A stretch of 64,000 nt of DNA, taken from NCBI GenBank assembly GCA_910584975.1, contig CAJUEA010000004.1, forward strand, positions 10,254-74,253. The letters are read 5' to 3'. Below the pieces are notes generated by a model. That model worked only from the letters and a program-made list of their open reading frames with translations. It was not told the DNA's origin and made no database searches. Position numbers and translations under genes: made by a program. Within the stretch, counting starts at the first letter, position 1. Every line of letters begins with the position of its first letter. This DNA comes from an uncultured Christensenella sp. Lineage in GTDB: Bacteria > Bacillota > Clostridia > Christensenellales > UBA3700. Shown piece after piece: positions 37,569-45,940 of the stretch.

Positions 37569-37597
37569 AGTATACCATATTAAAACTTTAATTGCAA
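37569..37597 (-). promoter_or_regulatory. Promoter of the ABC-F gene
   Basis: -35 TTGCAA (37592-37597), 17 bp, extended -10 TG-G-TATACT (37569-37574). The rest of the 37538-37798 gap shows nothing further. Confidence 0.7.
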
Positions 37598-37798
37598 CAA
37601 AAAATACATTTTGTTAAGTTTTCTTTGAAAATACAGCAAAAATCCTCACTTTTACAAGCTTTTTTGCAAAAATTCTTGCAAAACAAACAATCTAAAACAA
37701 AAAGGTTTTCCCGAAAATATTACTTGAAATTTTACCCTTTCTAATCTTTTATTTTTTCCATACCAAACTCAAAATAATTTTTAAATCTAATAAAGTAT

Positions 37799-37832
37799 AA
37801 AAAAGATGGCACAAAATTATGCCACCTTTTTT
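37799..37832 (-). terminator. Intrinsic terminator of ftsH
   Basis: 13-bp stem with a G-U pair that forms only in minus-strand RNA (A-C mismatch on plus), 8-nt loop, T6. Confidence 0.85.
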
Positions 37833-37921
37833 GAAATATATTTTTATTTCTCCTAATTCAAGCTTTTGTTTGCTTGGATTTGGGTTTTGGGTTTAAATTT
37901 AACTCGCCCTATCTCTGTTTT

Positions 37922-40114
37922 TTAGTGAGGCAACTCTTTATTTGAGTTTTCATTGATATCGGATTTTTCTGAGTCTTCATTGCTTTGAGCTTGAGGTTGT
38001 GCAACTGAAGTTATCACAGATTGCTCAATTTTTTTATACTCATCACGCTTTGCAATTTTTTCGTCAATAGTTTTGATGATTTCCTCTGCTGATTTGCCAT
38101 CAAACAACATATCAACTTCCTCAGTGTAAATTGTATTCTTTTCGTACAACACTTTTACCATATTGTCAAGAATAGCACGGTTATCTTTCAAAATCTGCAA
38201 TGCTCTGCGATAGTTTTGGTCGATAATTTCCTTAACTTCCTCATCAATTTGTCCTGCAATAGCTTCACTATAAGCTGTGTGTTGAGAATAATCTCTGCCA
38301 AGGAAAACTTCTCCCGAACCACCAAGGAACATATTGCCTAGTTTTTCGCTCATACCCCATTCAGTAACCATCTTTCTTGCAATGCCACTTGCTCTTTCAA
38401 TATCATTTGATGCACCAGTTGAAATGTCATAAATCACAATTTGCTCTGCTGCTCTACCACCAAGCATCATACTAATATTGTCATTCAATTTATTTTTTGT
38501 TACATGGCTATCGTCATTTACAGGCCTTGTCAAAGTGTATCCCGCAGCCATACCACGAGGAACAATGCTTACCTCTTGAACTTCGTCACACCCAGGCAAA
38601 ACTCTTGCAACAATTGCGTGTCCTGCCTCATGATAAGCAGTAATTCTCTTGTCAGACTCTGTGATTGTTCTTGATTTCTTTTGAGGTCCTGCAATAACTT
38701 TGTTGATGCCTTCCAAAATATCTTCCATAATGATTACGCGTCTGTTTGCTCTTGCAGCCAAAATTGCTGCCTCATTCAAAAGATTTTCGATATCTGCACC
38801 ACTAAATCCACTTGTCATTCTTGCAAGAACTTTAAAGCTTACATCCGGAGCAAGAGGTTTGTTTCTGCTGTGAACTTTGAAAATTTCCTCTCTGCCTTTA
38901 ACATCTGGAATATTAACATAAATTTGTCTGTCAAATCTGCCCGGTCTTAAAAGTGCAGGGTCAAGAACATCTGCACGGTTGGTTGCAGCCATAATGATAA
39001 TGCCTTCATTTTTCTCAAAACCATCCATTTGCACCAACAATTGGTTCAAAGTTTGCTCTCTTTCGTCATTGCCACCACCTAAGCCTGCACCTCTTTGTCT
39101 GCCCACAGCATCAATTTCGTCAATAAACACTATGCAAGGCATATTTTTTTCTGCCTCAGCAAACAAATCACGCACTCTTGCAGCACCAGTACCAACAAAC
39201 ATTTCCACAAAGTCAGAACCTGACATACTGAAAAATGGCACTCCTGCCTCGCCTGCAACAGCCTTTGCAAACAATGTTTTTCCTGTTCCCGGAGGGCCTA
39301 CAAGCAAAACACCCTTTGGTATTCTTGCACCAAGCTCGCTGAATTTTTTAGGACTTTTTAGGAATTCAACAATTTCCTTTAATTCCTCTTTTTCTTCCTC
39401 TGCACCTGCAACATCGCTAAATCTAACTTTGACATTTGATTGCAATTTTGCCTTGTTTTTTCCAAAATTCATTGCCTTGCCATTTGAACCAGCCATTTGA
39501 CGGAACATAATAAACAACAAAATACCCATTACAATTGTTGCAACAATTGGGAAAATCATTGATACCCAGCTTGTGTCGCTGTTCAAATTGTCGCCTGTAA
39601 ACTTAACATTCAAGTCCATAAACTTTGTAAGGTTAAAGTTTGTGCCATCGCCAATAAGTTTTACATATTCAGGATATTTGTAGCTGCCATCAACATTTTT
39701 CTCAAGCAATTTCGCCTTTATTTCGTCGTCAGTAGCTTTTTCTCCCTTATGTTCATCATCTCGGCCTGCCTCGATTTCTGTTTTTATGTTGCCAATCACA
39801 TTTTTCAAGCCTTCCAACTGGTCGCCCAGCTCAAAGAAAACAGCCCTGCCTGCACCATACGACACAGCATCATACTGCTTAGGGAAATTTTTTGAATTAA
39901 TTTTTGAATCGGAATATAAAATTCTGATATTATTGCTGCCGACATATTCAAGCTTTGCAATTTTACCACTCAAAATATTGCTTGGCAAATCGTTATATGC
40001 AATTTCTTCCGGCTTATTCATATCTGTTAGCAAAGATGCAACCAATACAATTATTGCCACAATCAACGCTATTATCAGAATTATTCTTAATGTTTTTGCA
40101 CCTTTTTTATTCAA
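37922..40114 (-). CDS. ftsH: ATP-dependent zinc metalloprotease FtsH
   Basis: Membrane AAA+ protease for quality control of membrane and regulatory proteins. 730 residues. Two membrane helices (about 9-30 and 184-204), Walker A GPPGTGKT (273-280), Walker B IVFIDEIDAVG, second region of homology near LLRPGRFDR, and zinc site H495-E-A-G-H499. The extracytoplasmic domain (about 31-183) is about 150 residues, roughly twice that of E. coli FtsH. Start is TTG at 40114 with GGAGG eight bases upstream; no ATG fits. C-terminal tail is Ser/Asn/Glu-rich and probably disordered. Confidence 0.96.
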   Translation of the reverse strand: MNKKGAKTLRIILIIALIVAIIVLVASLLTDMNKPEEIAYNDLPSNILSGKIAKLEYVGSNNIRILYSDSKINSKNFPKQYDAVSYGAGRAVFFELGDQLEGLKNVIGNIKTEIEAGRDDEHKGEKATDDEIKAKLLEKNVDGSYKYPEYVKLIGDGTNFNLTKFMDLNVKFTGDNLNSDTSWVSMIFPIVATIVMGILLFIMFRQMAGSNGKAMNFGKNKAKLQSNVKVRFSDVAGAEEEKEELKEIVEFLKSPKKFSELGARIPKGVLLVGPPGTGKTLFAKAVAGEAGVPFFSMSGSDFVEMFVGTGAARVRDLFAEAEKNMPCIVFIDEIDAVGRQRGAGLGGGNDEREQTLNQLLVQMDGFEKNEGIIIMAATNRADVLDPALLRPGRFDRQIYVNIPDVKGREEIFKVHSRNKPLAPDVSFKVLARMTSGFSGADIENLLNEAAILAARANRRVIIMEDILEGINKVIAGPQKKSRTITESDKRITAYHEAGHAIVARVLPGCDEVQEVSIVPRGMAAGYTLTRPVNDDSHVTKNKLNDNISMMLGGRAAEQIVIYDISTGASNDIERASGIARKMVTEWGMSEKLGNMFLGGSGEVFLGRDYSQHTAYSEAIAGQIDEEVKEIIDQNYRRALQILKDNRAILDNMVKVLYEKNTIYTEEVDMLFDGKSAEEIIKTIDEKIAKRDEYKKIEQSVITSVAQPQAQSNEDSEKSDINENSNKELPH

Positions 40115-40548
40115 TGGTTTACCTCCACACTCATACTTAATTTATCCTTAAAACGCAAATTTATCATAGTACGAACTATCAAAAAACTTTTTTGCGTCCA
40201 AAATATATCATTCTAAACTTTATTTTATCACAATTTGGAATTATTTACCATACTTTTGATATAATATTTACAAATTTTTAATAAAAAAATGCCTTTTCTA
40301 TTTATTATACACAATATTTGCCTTGTTTAGGACGACTTTACAAATATTTTTTGCCAATTCTTTGTTAATTTGAAACTTATAATTATTGCTTTGCTTATCT
40401 ATTACATAATATATAATGATATTTTTTATATAAATATAATAAAGGATAACAAAGTATTATAGTAAAACATACAAAAAATATATTGCAACAATAGTTTTGT
40501 TTTTGTTATTTTTACTGCATTACAATATTTTCACTAATTTGCATAAAA
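40115..40548. other. AT-rich gap upstream of ftsH
   Basis: 434 bases without a recognisable gene. A weak minus-strand promoter for ftsH (TTGTGA-N17-TGATAT, about 40205-40233) is possible. An ATAGTtcgtACTAT inverted repeat lies in the ftsH leader (about 40166-40179). No CIRCE or CtsR-type site is seen. Confidence 0.4.
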
Positions 40549-40716
40549 TCAAATTTTTTCATAAGAAAAATTGCAAAATCTTATTCTATCGCCTTCGTCA
40601 ATATCATCAGGGAGCAATGCCAATGCAATATTAGTGCAACTTCCTGATTCACTTCTGCAATAAGCATAATCCCCATTAATTTTTTCTATAATATATATTA
40701 TTTCAAAATCCACCAT
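40549..40716 (-). CDS. Small DUF3006-like protein
   Basis: 55 codons from ATG at 40716 to TGA at 40549; AAGGGAAAAT lies upstream. Translation MVDFEIIYIIEKINGDYAYC... with ALALLPDDIDEGDRIRF near the C-terminus matches the DUF3006 pattern (short beta protein: IDRIEGDYAV..., then LPxxxxEGDxI). Function of the family is unknown; members often sit near metallo-beta-lactamase or competence genes, which are absent here. It contains three Cys, unusual for so short a protein. The candidate promoter lies about 165 nt upstream in a tandem palindrome. Confidence 0.75.
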   Translation of the reverse strand: MVDFEIIYIIEKINGDYAYCRSESGSCTNIALALLPDDIDEGDRIRFCNFSYEKI

Positions 40717-40874
40717 TTTTTATTTTCCCTTTTTGTAGTTATTTTGTCTTTTAAAAATATTTTTATTATTAATACGCTCAATAACATAATTATAAACTAT
40801 AGGAAGTAAAATTTAGCCTGTTGTAAATTTTGTATTGCAAATTTATCTTTTCATAAAGCAAGAAAAATAAAAAT

Positions 40875-40924
40875 GTTAGCATACTAACTGTTAGTATACT
40901 AACATTTTTTATCAATTTTGTCAA
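40875..40924 (-). promoter_or_regulatory. Promoter overlapping tandem 14-bp palindromes (also terminator-like)
   Basis: GTTAGTATACTAAC (40890-40903, perfect palindrome) and GTTAGCATACTAAC (40875-40888) lie one base apart. On the minus strand TTGACA (40919-40924), 17 bp and extended -10 TG-T-TAGTAT (40896-40901) overlap the first palindrome. This is the layout of a repressed promoter (MarR/TetR-like dimer sites). The same bases form a 14-bp RNA hairpin followed by ATTTTTATTTTT, so it could instead, or also, terminate the radical SAM gene. Confidence 0.6.
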
Positions 40925-40944
40925 GTGTTTTTATATAATAACCA

Positions 40945-41868
40945 TTATTCCATTATTTCTCCGAAAAACTCTGGAATAAAACATTCATCTGCACTTTCAC
41001 TATCTTGAACATATGCGTTTTCTAAGCCAAGTTTTAATACATAGTTTACTGCAATTTTGTACTCAAGTGTTTTCAACTTTCTGCCGATAATTTTGTTTCC
41101 GATTGCTTTTCCATAAGGAGTATATTGATTCATCAAAGATAGTATTGTATTTTTGCCAAGATTCTTTTCAACCCAAGCCAATATCTCTTTTGTGTTTTGC
41201 AAACAATTTGGCAAAACAAGATGTCTTACAATCACGCCTTGCCTCATCATTCCATTGCTGTCAAACTTATCACAAGGAATAATACTTTTCATTTGCAAAA
41301 TCGCTTTTTGTGCAACTTCGGGATAATCACTTGCTGAGGAAAACTCTTGTGCCAAGTCTTTTTGAAAATACTTGAAATCTACCAAAAAAATATCCACATA
41401 CCCCGCAAGCCTTTTTATGCTTTGCTCACTTTCATATCCACTTGTGTTGTAACAAACAGGAATATGTGGTTTGTAGATATCAAGAGCCATAATAATATAA
41501 TCAATATAATGCGTTGGTGTGACAAGGTTGATATTGTGTGCGCCCATTGCCTCCAACTCCTTAAAAATCTCCACAAGTCTATTTACAGAAATGTTATATC
41601 CTTTGGATTTTTGCGAAACATCATAATTTTGACAATAAATACACCTTAATGAACAGCCACTGAAAAATATTGTTCCTGAACCATATTTGCCACTTATGCA
41701 AGGCTCCTCCCACATATGCAAGCCTAAACGCGCAATACGCAAGCCTTTGCTTTTGCAGTAGCCAATCCCCTCTTTTCTGTTGGCATTGCACTTTCTTGGG
41801 CACACATTACAGATGATATCCAAAGCCTCATCCGTGCTATTTTTGTCATATAAAATATCATTTTTCAT
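40945..41868 (-). CDS. Radical SAM protein, PflX-like (pyruvate formate-lyase activase homologue)
   Basis: 307 residues. Radical SAM cluster C72-xxx-C76-xx-C79 in FFSGCSLRCIYCQN. Before it a separate Cys group (C20, C23, C27, C38) probably binds another iron-sulfur cluster or zinc, as in the COG1313 'PflX' family. VTPTHYIDYI and NTSGYES follow the barrel pattern. The activated partner is unknown and no glycyl-radical enzyme is near. ATG 41868 has only a weak GGT upstream. 27 bases downstream of the YcxB-like gene, probably cotranscribed; a copy of the recurrent CGATTTTTGA motif fills that gap. Confidence 0.88.
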   Translation of the reverse strand: MKNDILYDKNSTDEALDIICNVCPRKCNANRKEGIGYCKSKGLRIARLGLHMWEEPCISGKYGSGTIFFSGCSLRCIYCQNYDVSQKSKGYNISVNRLVEIFKELEAMGAHNINLVTPTHYIDYIIMALDIYKPHIPVCYNTSGYESEQSIKRLAGYVDIFLVDFKYFQKDLAQEFSSASDYPEVAQKAILQMKSIIPCDKFDSNGMMRQGVIVRHLVLPNCLQNTKEILAWVEKNLGKNTILSLMNQYTPYGKAIGNKIIGRKLKTLEYKIAVNYVLKLGLENAYVQDSESADECFIPEFFGEIME

Positions 41869-41895
41869 AATTTAGTACCGATTTTTGATTGATTT

Positions 41896-42390
41896 TTAGT
41901 TTTCAACCACAAGATAAGCGTTTCCAATTTGAGTTTTAAGCTGTTCTTTCAGCTCATCTGCCTCCACAATATTAGGCAAAGTAATCTTTCCTTCGTTTTT
42001 CATCATAATCACAAAATAAGCTTTGTATTCAAGTATTCTGTGAATATCATTATACGCAACCAAATAATCTTTTTCTGACTCCTTGGTTACCTCTTTAACA
42101 ACAAGTCCGTTTTTTGTATAGTTAACAATAATTTGCTTTGCCTTTTGATAATATCCTAATGCCATCCTCTCACGAACAAAAGACATAATCATATAATACA
42201 TTGAACAACAAAAAATTACTACGGCCTCCACCCATAGCCCTGCAACAATAGAAAAGAAATACATAACCACCGTTACCATTATGGTGATCAAAATAAAGCC
42301 TAGACACACAAAAAAATTTACATCCCTATAAATGCGTTCTAATTTATCATTTTGAGATTGAATTAATAGTTTTCTATCAAATATTACCAT
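41896..42390 (-). CDS. YcxB-like two-helix membrane protein
   Basis: 164 residues. Two adjacent membrane helices (about 28-50 and 52-72) after a 27-residue cytosolic start, then a C-terminal beta-rich domain (about 85-164) with YNDIHRILEYKAYFVIMMKN, typical of YcxB-like C-terminal (PH-like) domains. Function unknown. There is no ribosome binding site; a TATAAT box lies 6 bases before the ATG, so the mRNA is probably leaderless. First gene of a two-gene unit with the radical SAM protein. Confidence 0.72.
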   Translation of the reverse strand: MVIFDRKLLIQSQNDKLERIYRDVNFFVCLGFILITIMVTVVMYFFSIVAGLWVEAVVIFCCSMYYMIMSFVRERMALGYYQKAKQIIVNYTKNGLVVKEVTKESEKDYLVAYNDIHRILEYKAYFVIMMKNEGKITLPNIVEADELKEQLKTQIGNAYLVVEN

Positions 42391-42396
42391 ATTTAC

Positions 42397-42424
42397 ATTA
42401 TACTACATTTTAACAAAAAAACAA
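42397..42424 (-). promoter_or_regulatory. Promoter abutting the YcxB-like start codon
   Basis: -10 TATAAT (42397-42402), 16-bp spacer, -35 TTGTTT (42419-42424). Predicted transcription start falls on the ATG. Confidence 0.6.
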
Positions 42425-42634
42425 TGTTTTTTGATAATTTTTACAAAATTTATCTTTAGCAAATATTTTTTCACTTACGCAAAATTTATTTCATAACCTT
42501 TATTATACAAACACATTTATTATGAATTGATGATTTAGATTCTTTTTATGTTTTACTATTTGCTATTATGACTTAAAAAATGTTGTTTAAGATTTTCAGC
42601 CTCAAGCTAAACAAAAGTAAATTTTGCTAAACAC

Positions 42635-42663
42635 TTGATTATTTTTTACAATAATGATAAAAT
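42635..42663 (+). promoter_or_regulatory. Promoter of the hydrolase-like gene
   Basis: -35 TTGATT (42635-42640), 17 bp, extended -10 TG-A-TAAAAT (42658-42663). Confidence 0.7.
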
Positions 42664-42675
42664 ATATAAGGAGAT

Positions 42676-42726
42676 ATGTTGTTGCAATATAATTATTACA
42701 ATTTTTGCAACACAAATTCAATCTGA
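42676..42726 (+). CDS. Possible 16-residue leader peptide (uORF)
   Basis: ATG shortly after AAGGAG and about 6 nt after the predicted transcription start. It encodes MLLQYNYYNFCNTNSI and ends in TGA one base before the GAGGAG site of the next frame. It is Asn/Tyr-rich (4 Asn and 3 Tyr of 16). The position suggests translational coupling or attenuation, but it may be fortuitous. Confidence 0.4.
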   Translation: MLLQYNYYNFCNTNSI

Positions 42727-42734
42727 GGAGATAG

Positions 42735-44423
42735 TTGTTTTTATCACAACGCAATTTTGCCAAAATGAAAAAACACATTTTAACACCCATACAATTATGG
42801 AAAAAATTCAAACCTACAACCTCAAACTTTCACACAAATATAATCAGTTTTAAAAATTTGGGGTATATGAGTTTGTGCGAATTGTATTTCACCGCTTTGA
42901 CAAAACAAGACGGCGATGTGCGTGTTTACACTCAAGTTTATTTTCCAAAAAATCCAACATCATCTGCAGTTGTTATTCTTTTGCCCGAATTTGACAAAAT
43001 GATTGATTTTAATTATATTTCATTTGTCGTGCAAGCGGGCTTTCAAGTGGTTACTTTTGACATTGCAGGAAAAAGCAATTCCAAGCACTACACTCGTTAC
43101 CCACATAGTTTGGAATACTGCAACTATATTTTTAGCAAAGATCATCTTAACACCTGCAACTATGGTGCAGACAACACATGTCTTTTCAACTGGTGCAAAA
43201 TCACAAGGCAAGTAATAAGTTTTGTCAAAAACTTTTCGCCATCTGTTGCTCCAAGCAAAGTGCTTATGGCTGCACTTAACAATGGTGCAAACATTTTGTG
43301 GCAGGTTGCAGGAATGGACGACAGACTGGACGGAATAATTCCAATCAACAACACTGGCTATGATGAATTTAATAGCAACTTGTCTGAAGATGTACCTTTA
43401 TCACAGCTTGCAGAAAGAAATATTTGGTCATTGTGTTGTGCAAGTCCGTCATATGCTAAATTCATAAAGTGCCCTGTACTGTTTCTTGGTGCATCCAATA
43501 ACAGACAATACAGCTACTCTTCCCTTTCTGATACATTAAAACTTATTCCAGAAGAAGTTACTCACTATGAGTGTGTATCTGTAGGATGTTCGCAAAATCT
43601 TTATAAGCAAGCATTATACACTCTTTTTAATTGGGTGGATGATATTTCAAATGACAGAAAAATGGTTACTCCACCAAAAGGCAGATTTGTTGTGCTTGAT
43701 GGTAGGCTTTGGGCTTATGCAGACTTTGATATGGAATACGATTCCGTTGTTGATGCAAAAATCCATATTGCTTACGGCAAAGAAGTGGAAGGCATACGCA
43801 ACTGGATAGGCTACACTGTTCATACTGACCTTGTTGGCACGGCAAGCCAAAAAATTAAAATTTACAATCCAGATGAGGAAATAAGTCTTGTTTGCACTGT
43901 TTACTATCGTAATGGTTCAATGTACACCTCTCCTCAACTGACAATAAAACCAAGCAACCTACAACAGAATATTCGTTTGAATGCTCGTAACAGCAGAATG
44001 ATTTTTGACAAGGAATTTGGCACAAACGCGTTTTATCCTCGTGAAACTGCTTTTTTTGCAGACAAAGCAAATATACATTTTGAAAAAGGAGCATTGGGAC
44101 TGGAAGGAATCACAACGGACAGAGGCGATTTAGTTTGTTACAACATTGATGGACAAACAATTACCAATCCCGAAGTTTTGTTGCAATTTGACTACTACAC
44201 TACAAAACCAAGAAACATTATCGTAGAGCTTGTTGATGACGATTTAAACTCTTTTTATGCAAAACTGAGTCTTCCTGCATCGGATGAATGGCAAAGCATA
44301 AAAATACCACGAACATCTTTTGTGAGCAAAAATCTTTATCCAATCAAAACTTGGACTAAAGTTAAAGAGTTAGTTTTTTGTCAATCAGAAAAAGTGCTTT
44401 TTAACAACATAATTTGGGTATAA
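42735..44423 (+). CDS. Alpha/beta-hydrolase (acetylxylan-esterase-like) homologue with altered catalytic triad
   Basis: 562 residues from a TTG start four bases after GAGGAG. The N-terminus MKKHILTPIQLWKKF (11-25) matches the start of carbohydrate-esterase-type hydrolases, so the later ATG at 42867 would truncate it. Residues about 45-305 form the hydrolase fold (AGFQVVTFDIAGKS). The nucleophile elbow GxSxG reads ALNNG (180-184), Asn182 for Ser. The acid loop reads GASNNRQ where relatives have TND, and the motif with the His reads VGCSQN. The C-terminal part (about 310-562) is two beta-rich modules, probably carbohydrate-binding. Likely not a classical esterase. DUF951 gene follows at 2 bases. 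Confidence 0.75.
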   Translation: MFLSQRNFAKMKKHILTPIQLWKKFKPTTSNFHTNIISFKNLGYMSLCELYFTALTKQDGDVRVYTQVYFPKNPTSSAVVILLPEFDKMIDFNYISFVVQAGFQVVTFDIAGKSNSKHYTRYPHSLEYCNYIFSKDHLNTCNYGADNTCLFNWCKITRQVISFVKNFSPSVAPSKVLMAALNNGANILWQVAGMDDRLDGIIPINNTGYDEFNSNLSEDVPLSQLAERNIWSLCCASPSYAKFIKCPVLFLGASNNRQYSYSSLSDTLKLIPEEVTHYECVSVGCSQNLYKQALYTLFNWVDDISNDRKMVTPPKGRFVVLDGRLWAYADFDMEYDSVVDAKIHIAYGKEVEGIRNWIGYTVHTDLVGTASQKIKIYNPDEEISLVCTVYYRNGSMYTSPQLTIKPSNLQQNIRLNARNSRMIFDKEFGTNAFYPRETAFFADKANIHFEKGALGLEGITTDRGDLVCYNIDGQTITNPEVLLQFDYYTTKPRNIIVELVDDDLNSFYAKLSLPASDEWQSIKIPRTSFVSKNLYPIKTWTKVKELVFCQSEKVLFNNIIWV

Positions 44424-44425
44424 AT

Positions 44426-44608
44426 ATGAAATATAACATAGGCGACAAATTTATCTCAAAAAAACCTCATCCGTGTGGTGGAAATTGCTGGACAATTTTG
44501 AGGATAGGTTGTGATATTAAAATAAAATGCGATAAGTGCGAACACACTGTTATGGTAGATTTGAATAAATTGCCTTCTATCATAAAAAAATACCTACCAC
44601 AAGAATAA
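44426..44608 (+). CDS. DUF951 family protein
   Basis: 60 residues from ATG at 44426 (start MKYNIGDKF; four extra upstream codons are unlikely because they overlap the previous stop). Typical DUF951 (COG4481) features: KKPHPCGGNCW, then IKCDKCEHTVMV, a Cys-pair mini-domain likely folding as a small beta barrel or zinc ribbon. Function unknown; widespread in Bacillota, often near ribosome-associated GTPase or ParB genes. Two bases after the hydrolase-like stop, so cotranscribed and coupled. Confidence 0.9.
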   Translation: MKYNIGDKFISKKPHPCGGNCWTILRIGCDIKIKCDKCEHTVMVDLNKLPSIIKKYLPQE

Positions 44609-44730
44609 AAAAGAATAGCATTTTGTTAATATGTTCTTTGCATTTTTTGTAAGCTTAAAAACATATTGCAGAACAATGCATATATTGAATATAGACTGCC
44701 AAAACTTAAACAAAAAATTATTGAGGGATT

Positions 44731-45273
44731 ATGGAAAACAACAAACTTTTGAACAATGAGGAACAAAAACAACCTATTTCAAAAAAACAAAAAAGAATAA
44801 CGGCAATTTTAATGGGCGTTGTCGCTGTTTTACTTTTGTTGTTGATTATTTTTGTTTTTATTGTGTCACCTGCCACAATCTATGGTGAATCAATGTCGCC
44901 AACTTTGATTGATGGACAAATGATTATGATTTCCAGAATAAATCGCAACCCTCAAATTAATGATATTGTAATTTACAAAAAACCTACTGAAAACAAAAAA
45001 GTTATCAAAAGAGTTGTGGGCGTTGCAGGAGATACTTTTGTGCTCTATCAAGATGTGAACAATTACAAAACTTTGCGAAAAGAAAATTCAGATATGATTT
45101 TCCCACTAAGTGCAAATCAATATTATTTTTTGTCAAGCCAATACTCTAAAAATAAATTTACAATTAAAATCGGAGAGGTGTTCACTATAGGCGATAATTA
45201 TGAAAACAGTGTGGACGGCAGAGATTATGGTGCTATACAAATTGAATCAATTATCGGAATAAAAATAAATTGA
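44731..45273 (+). CDS. lepB: Type I signal peptidase
   Basis: Removes signal peptides on the outer side of the membrane. 180 residues. Cytosolic basic N-terminus, single membrane helix (about 23-45), catalytic Ser54 in YGESMSPTL, general-base Lys93 in KVIKRVVGVAGD, and the C-terminal GDNYENSVDGRDYG motif (Gram-positive SipS style). GAGGGA before ATG. Terminator follows. A weak promoter (TTGCAG-N18-TATAGA near 44666-44695) may serve it. Confidence 0.95.
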   Translation: MENNKLLNNEEQKQPISKKQKRITAILMGVVAVLLLLLIIFVFIVSPATIYGESMSPTLIDGQMIMISRINRNPQINDIVIYKKPTENKKVIKRVVGVAGDTFVLYQDVNNYKTLRKENSDMIFPLSANQYYFLSSQYSKNKFTIKIGEVFTIGDNYENSVDGRDYGAIQIESIIGIKIN

Positions 45274-45290
45274 CAACAAAAAAAGCTACG

Positions 45291-45317
45291 AAAATCGCTA
45301 TTAAAGCGATTTTTTTT
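45291..45317 (+). terminator. Intrinsic terminator of lepB
   Basis: 8-bp stem AAAATCGC / GCGATTTT, 7-nt loop, T8, 17 nt after the stop. Confidence 0.85.
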
Positions 45318-45874
45318 GCGTTTTTATCCAATATTTACTGTTTTACAAAATAACATTTGAATAGCCATATTGAAAAATTTTTAAAAGAAATAGTTAAGAC
45401 AATAACAATTAACTGCACTATTTGAAATGAAAATTAAGCTGTTTTTTATTGCAAAACACAGCTAAAATTTATCAATCTGACAATATTGTTGCGTACAATA
45501 CTATCATTTTTTTACTATTTTGCAAAACTCAAGTTCTTTGCTATATCTCCTAAAAACAAATACTTTGCTTTTTAATTTAAAGTGATATTTCTTTTTGTGT
45601 TTGACATAAAAGCAAAAGTAATCATAACAATATTATGACAGCCAAATACAAAAGTTTGATTTTCCATTAAATATCAAATTTACCACTTATTTTTATCTCA
45701 TGCTCTGATTTTCAAAACGAAAATCGCAAGCTTTTGACATCTAAAATTTAAATAGGCTTAATGCATAATTTGTGAAATTGCCAAAATTTAGCAGTTTTAT
45801 CTCTAATATTTTGCTCAATCAAACATTTTTTTCCATTTTAACAATAAAATTTTGTTTTTATTATATTGCAGTCG
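45318..45874. other. AT-rich gap between lepB and the plsY promoter
   Basis: About 560 bases with no credible open frame. A promoter-like pair (CTGACA-N16-TACTAT, 45477-45504, plus) and an AGCTG..CAGCT hairpin (about 45437-45462) are present, but no terminator or gene follows them. I see nothing else. Confidence 0.4.
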
Positions 45875-45903
45875 TTGACACTGCCAAATTAATGTGTTAT
45901 AAT
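45875..45903 (+). promoter_or_regulatory. Consensus promoter of plsY and the modular protein
   Basis: TTGACA (45875-45880), 17 bp, TATAAT (45898-45903): perfect match, about 30-nt leader. Confidence 0.85.
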
Positions 45904-45940
45904 TAGCATAGATTATTATAATAAATTAATACGAGTAATT

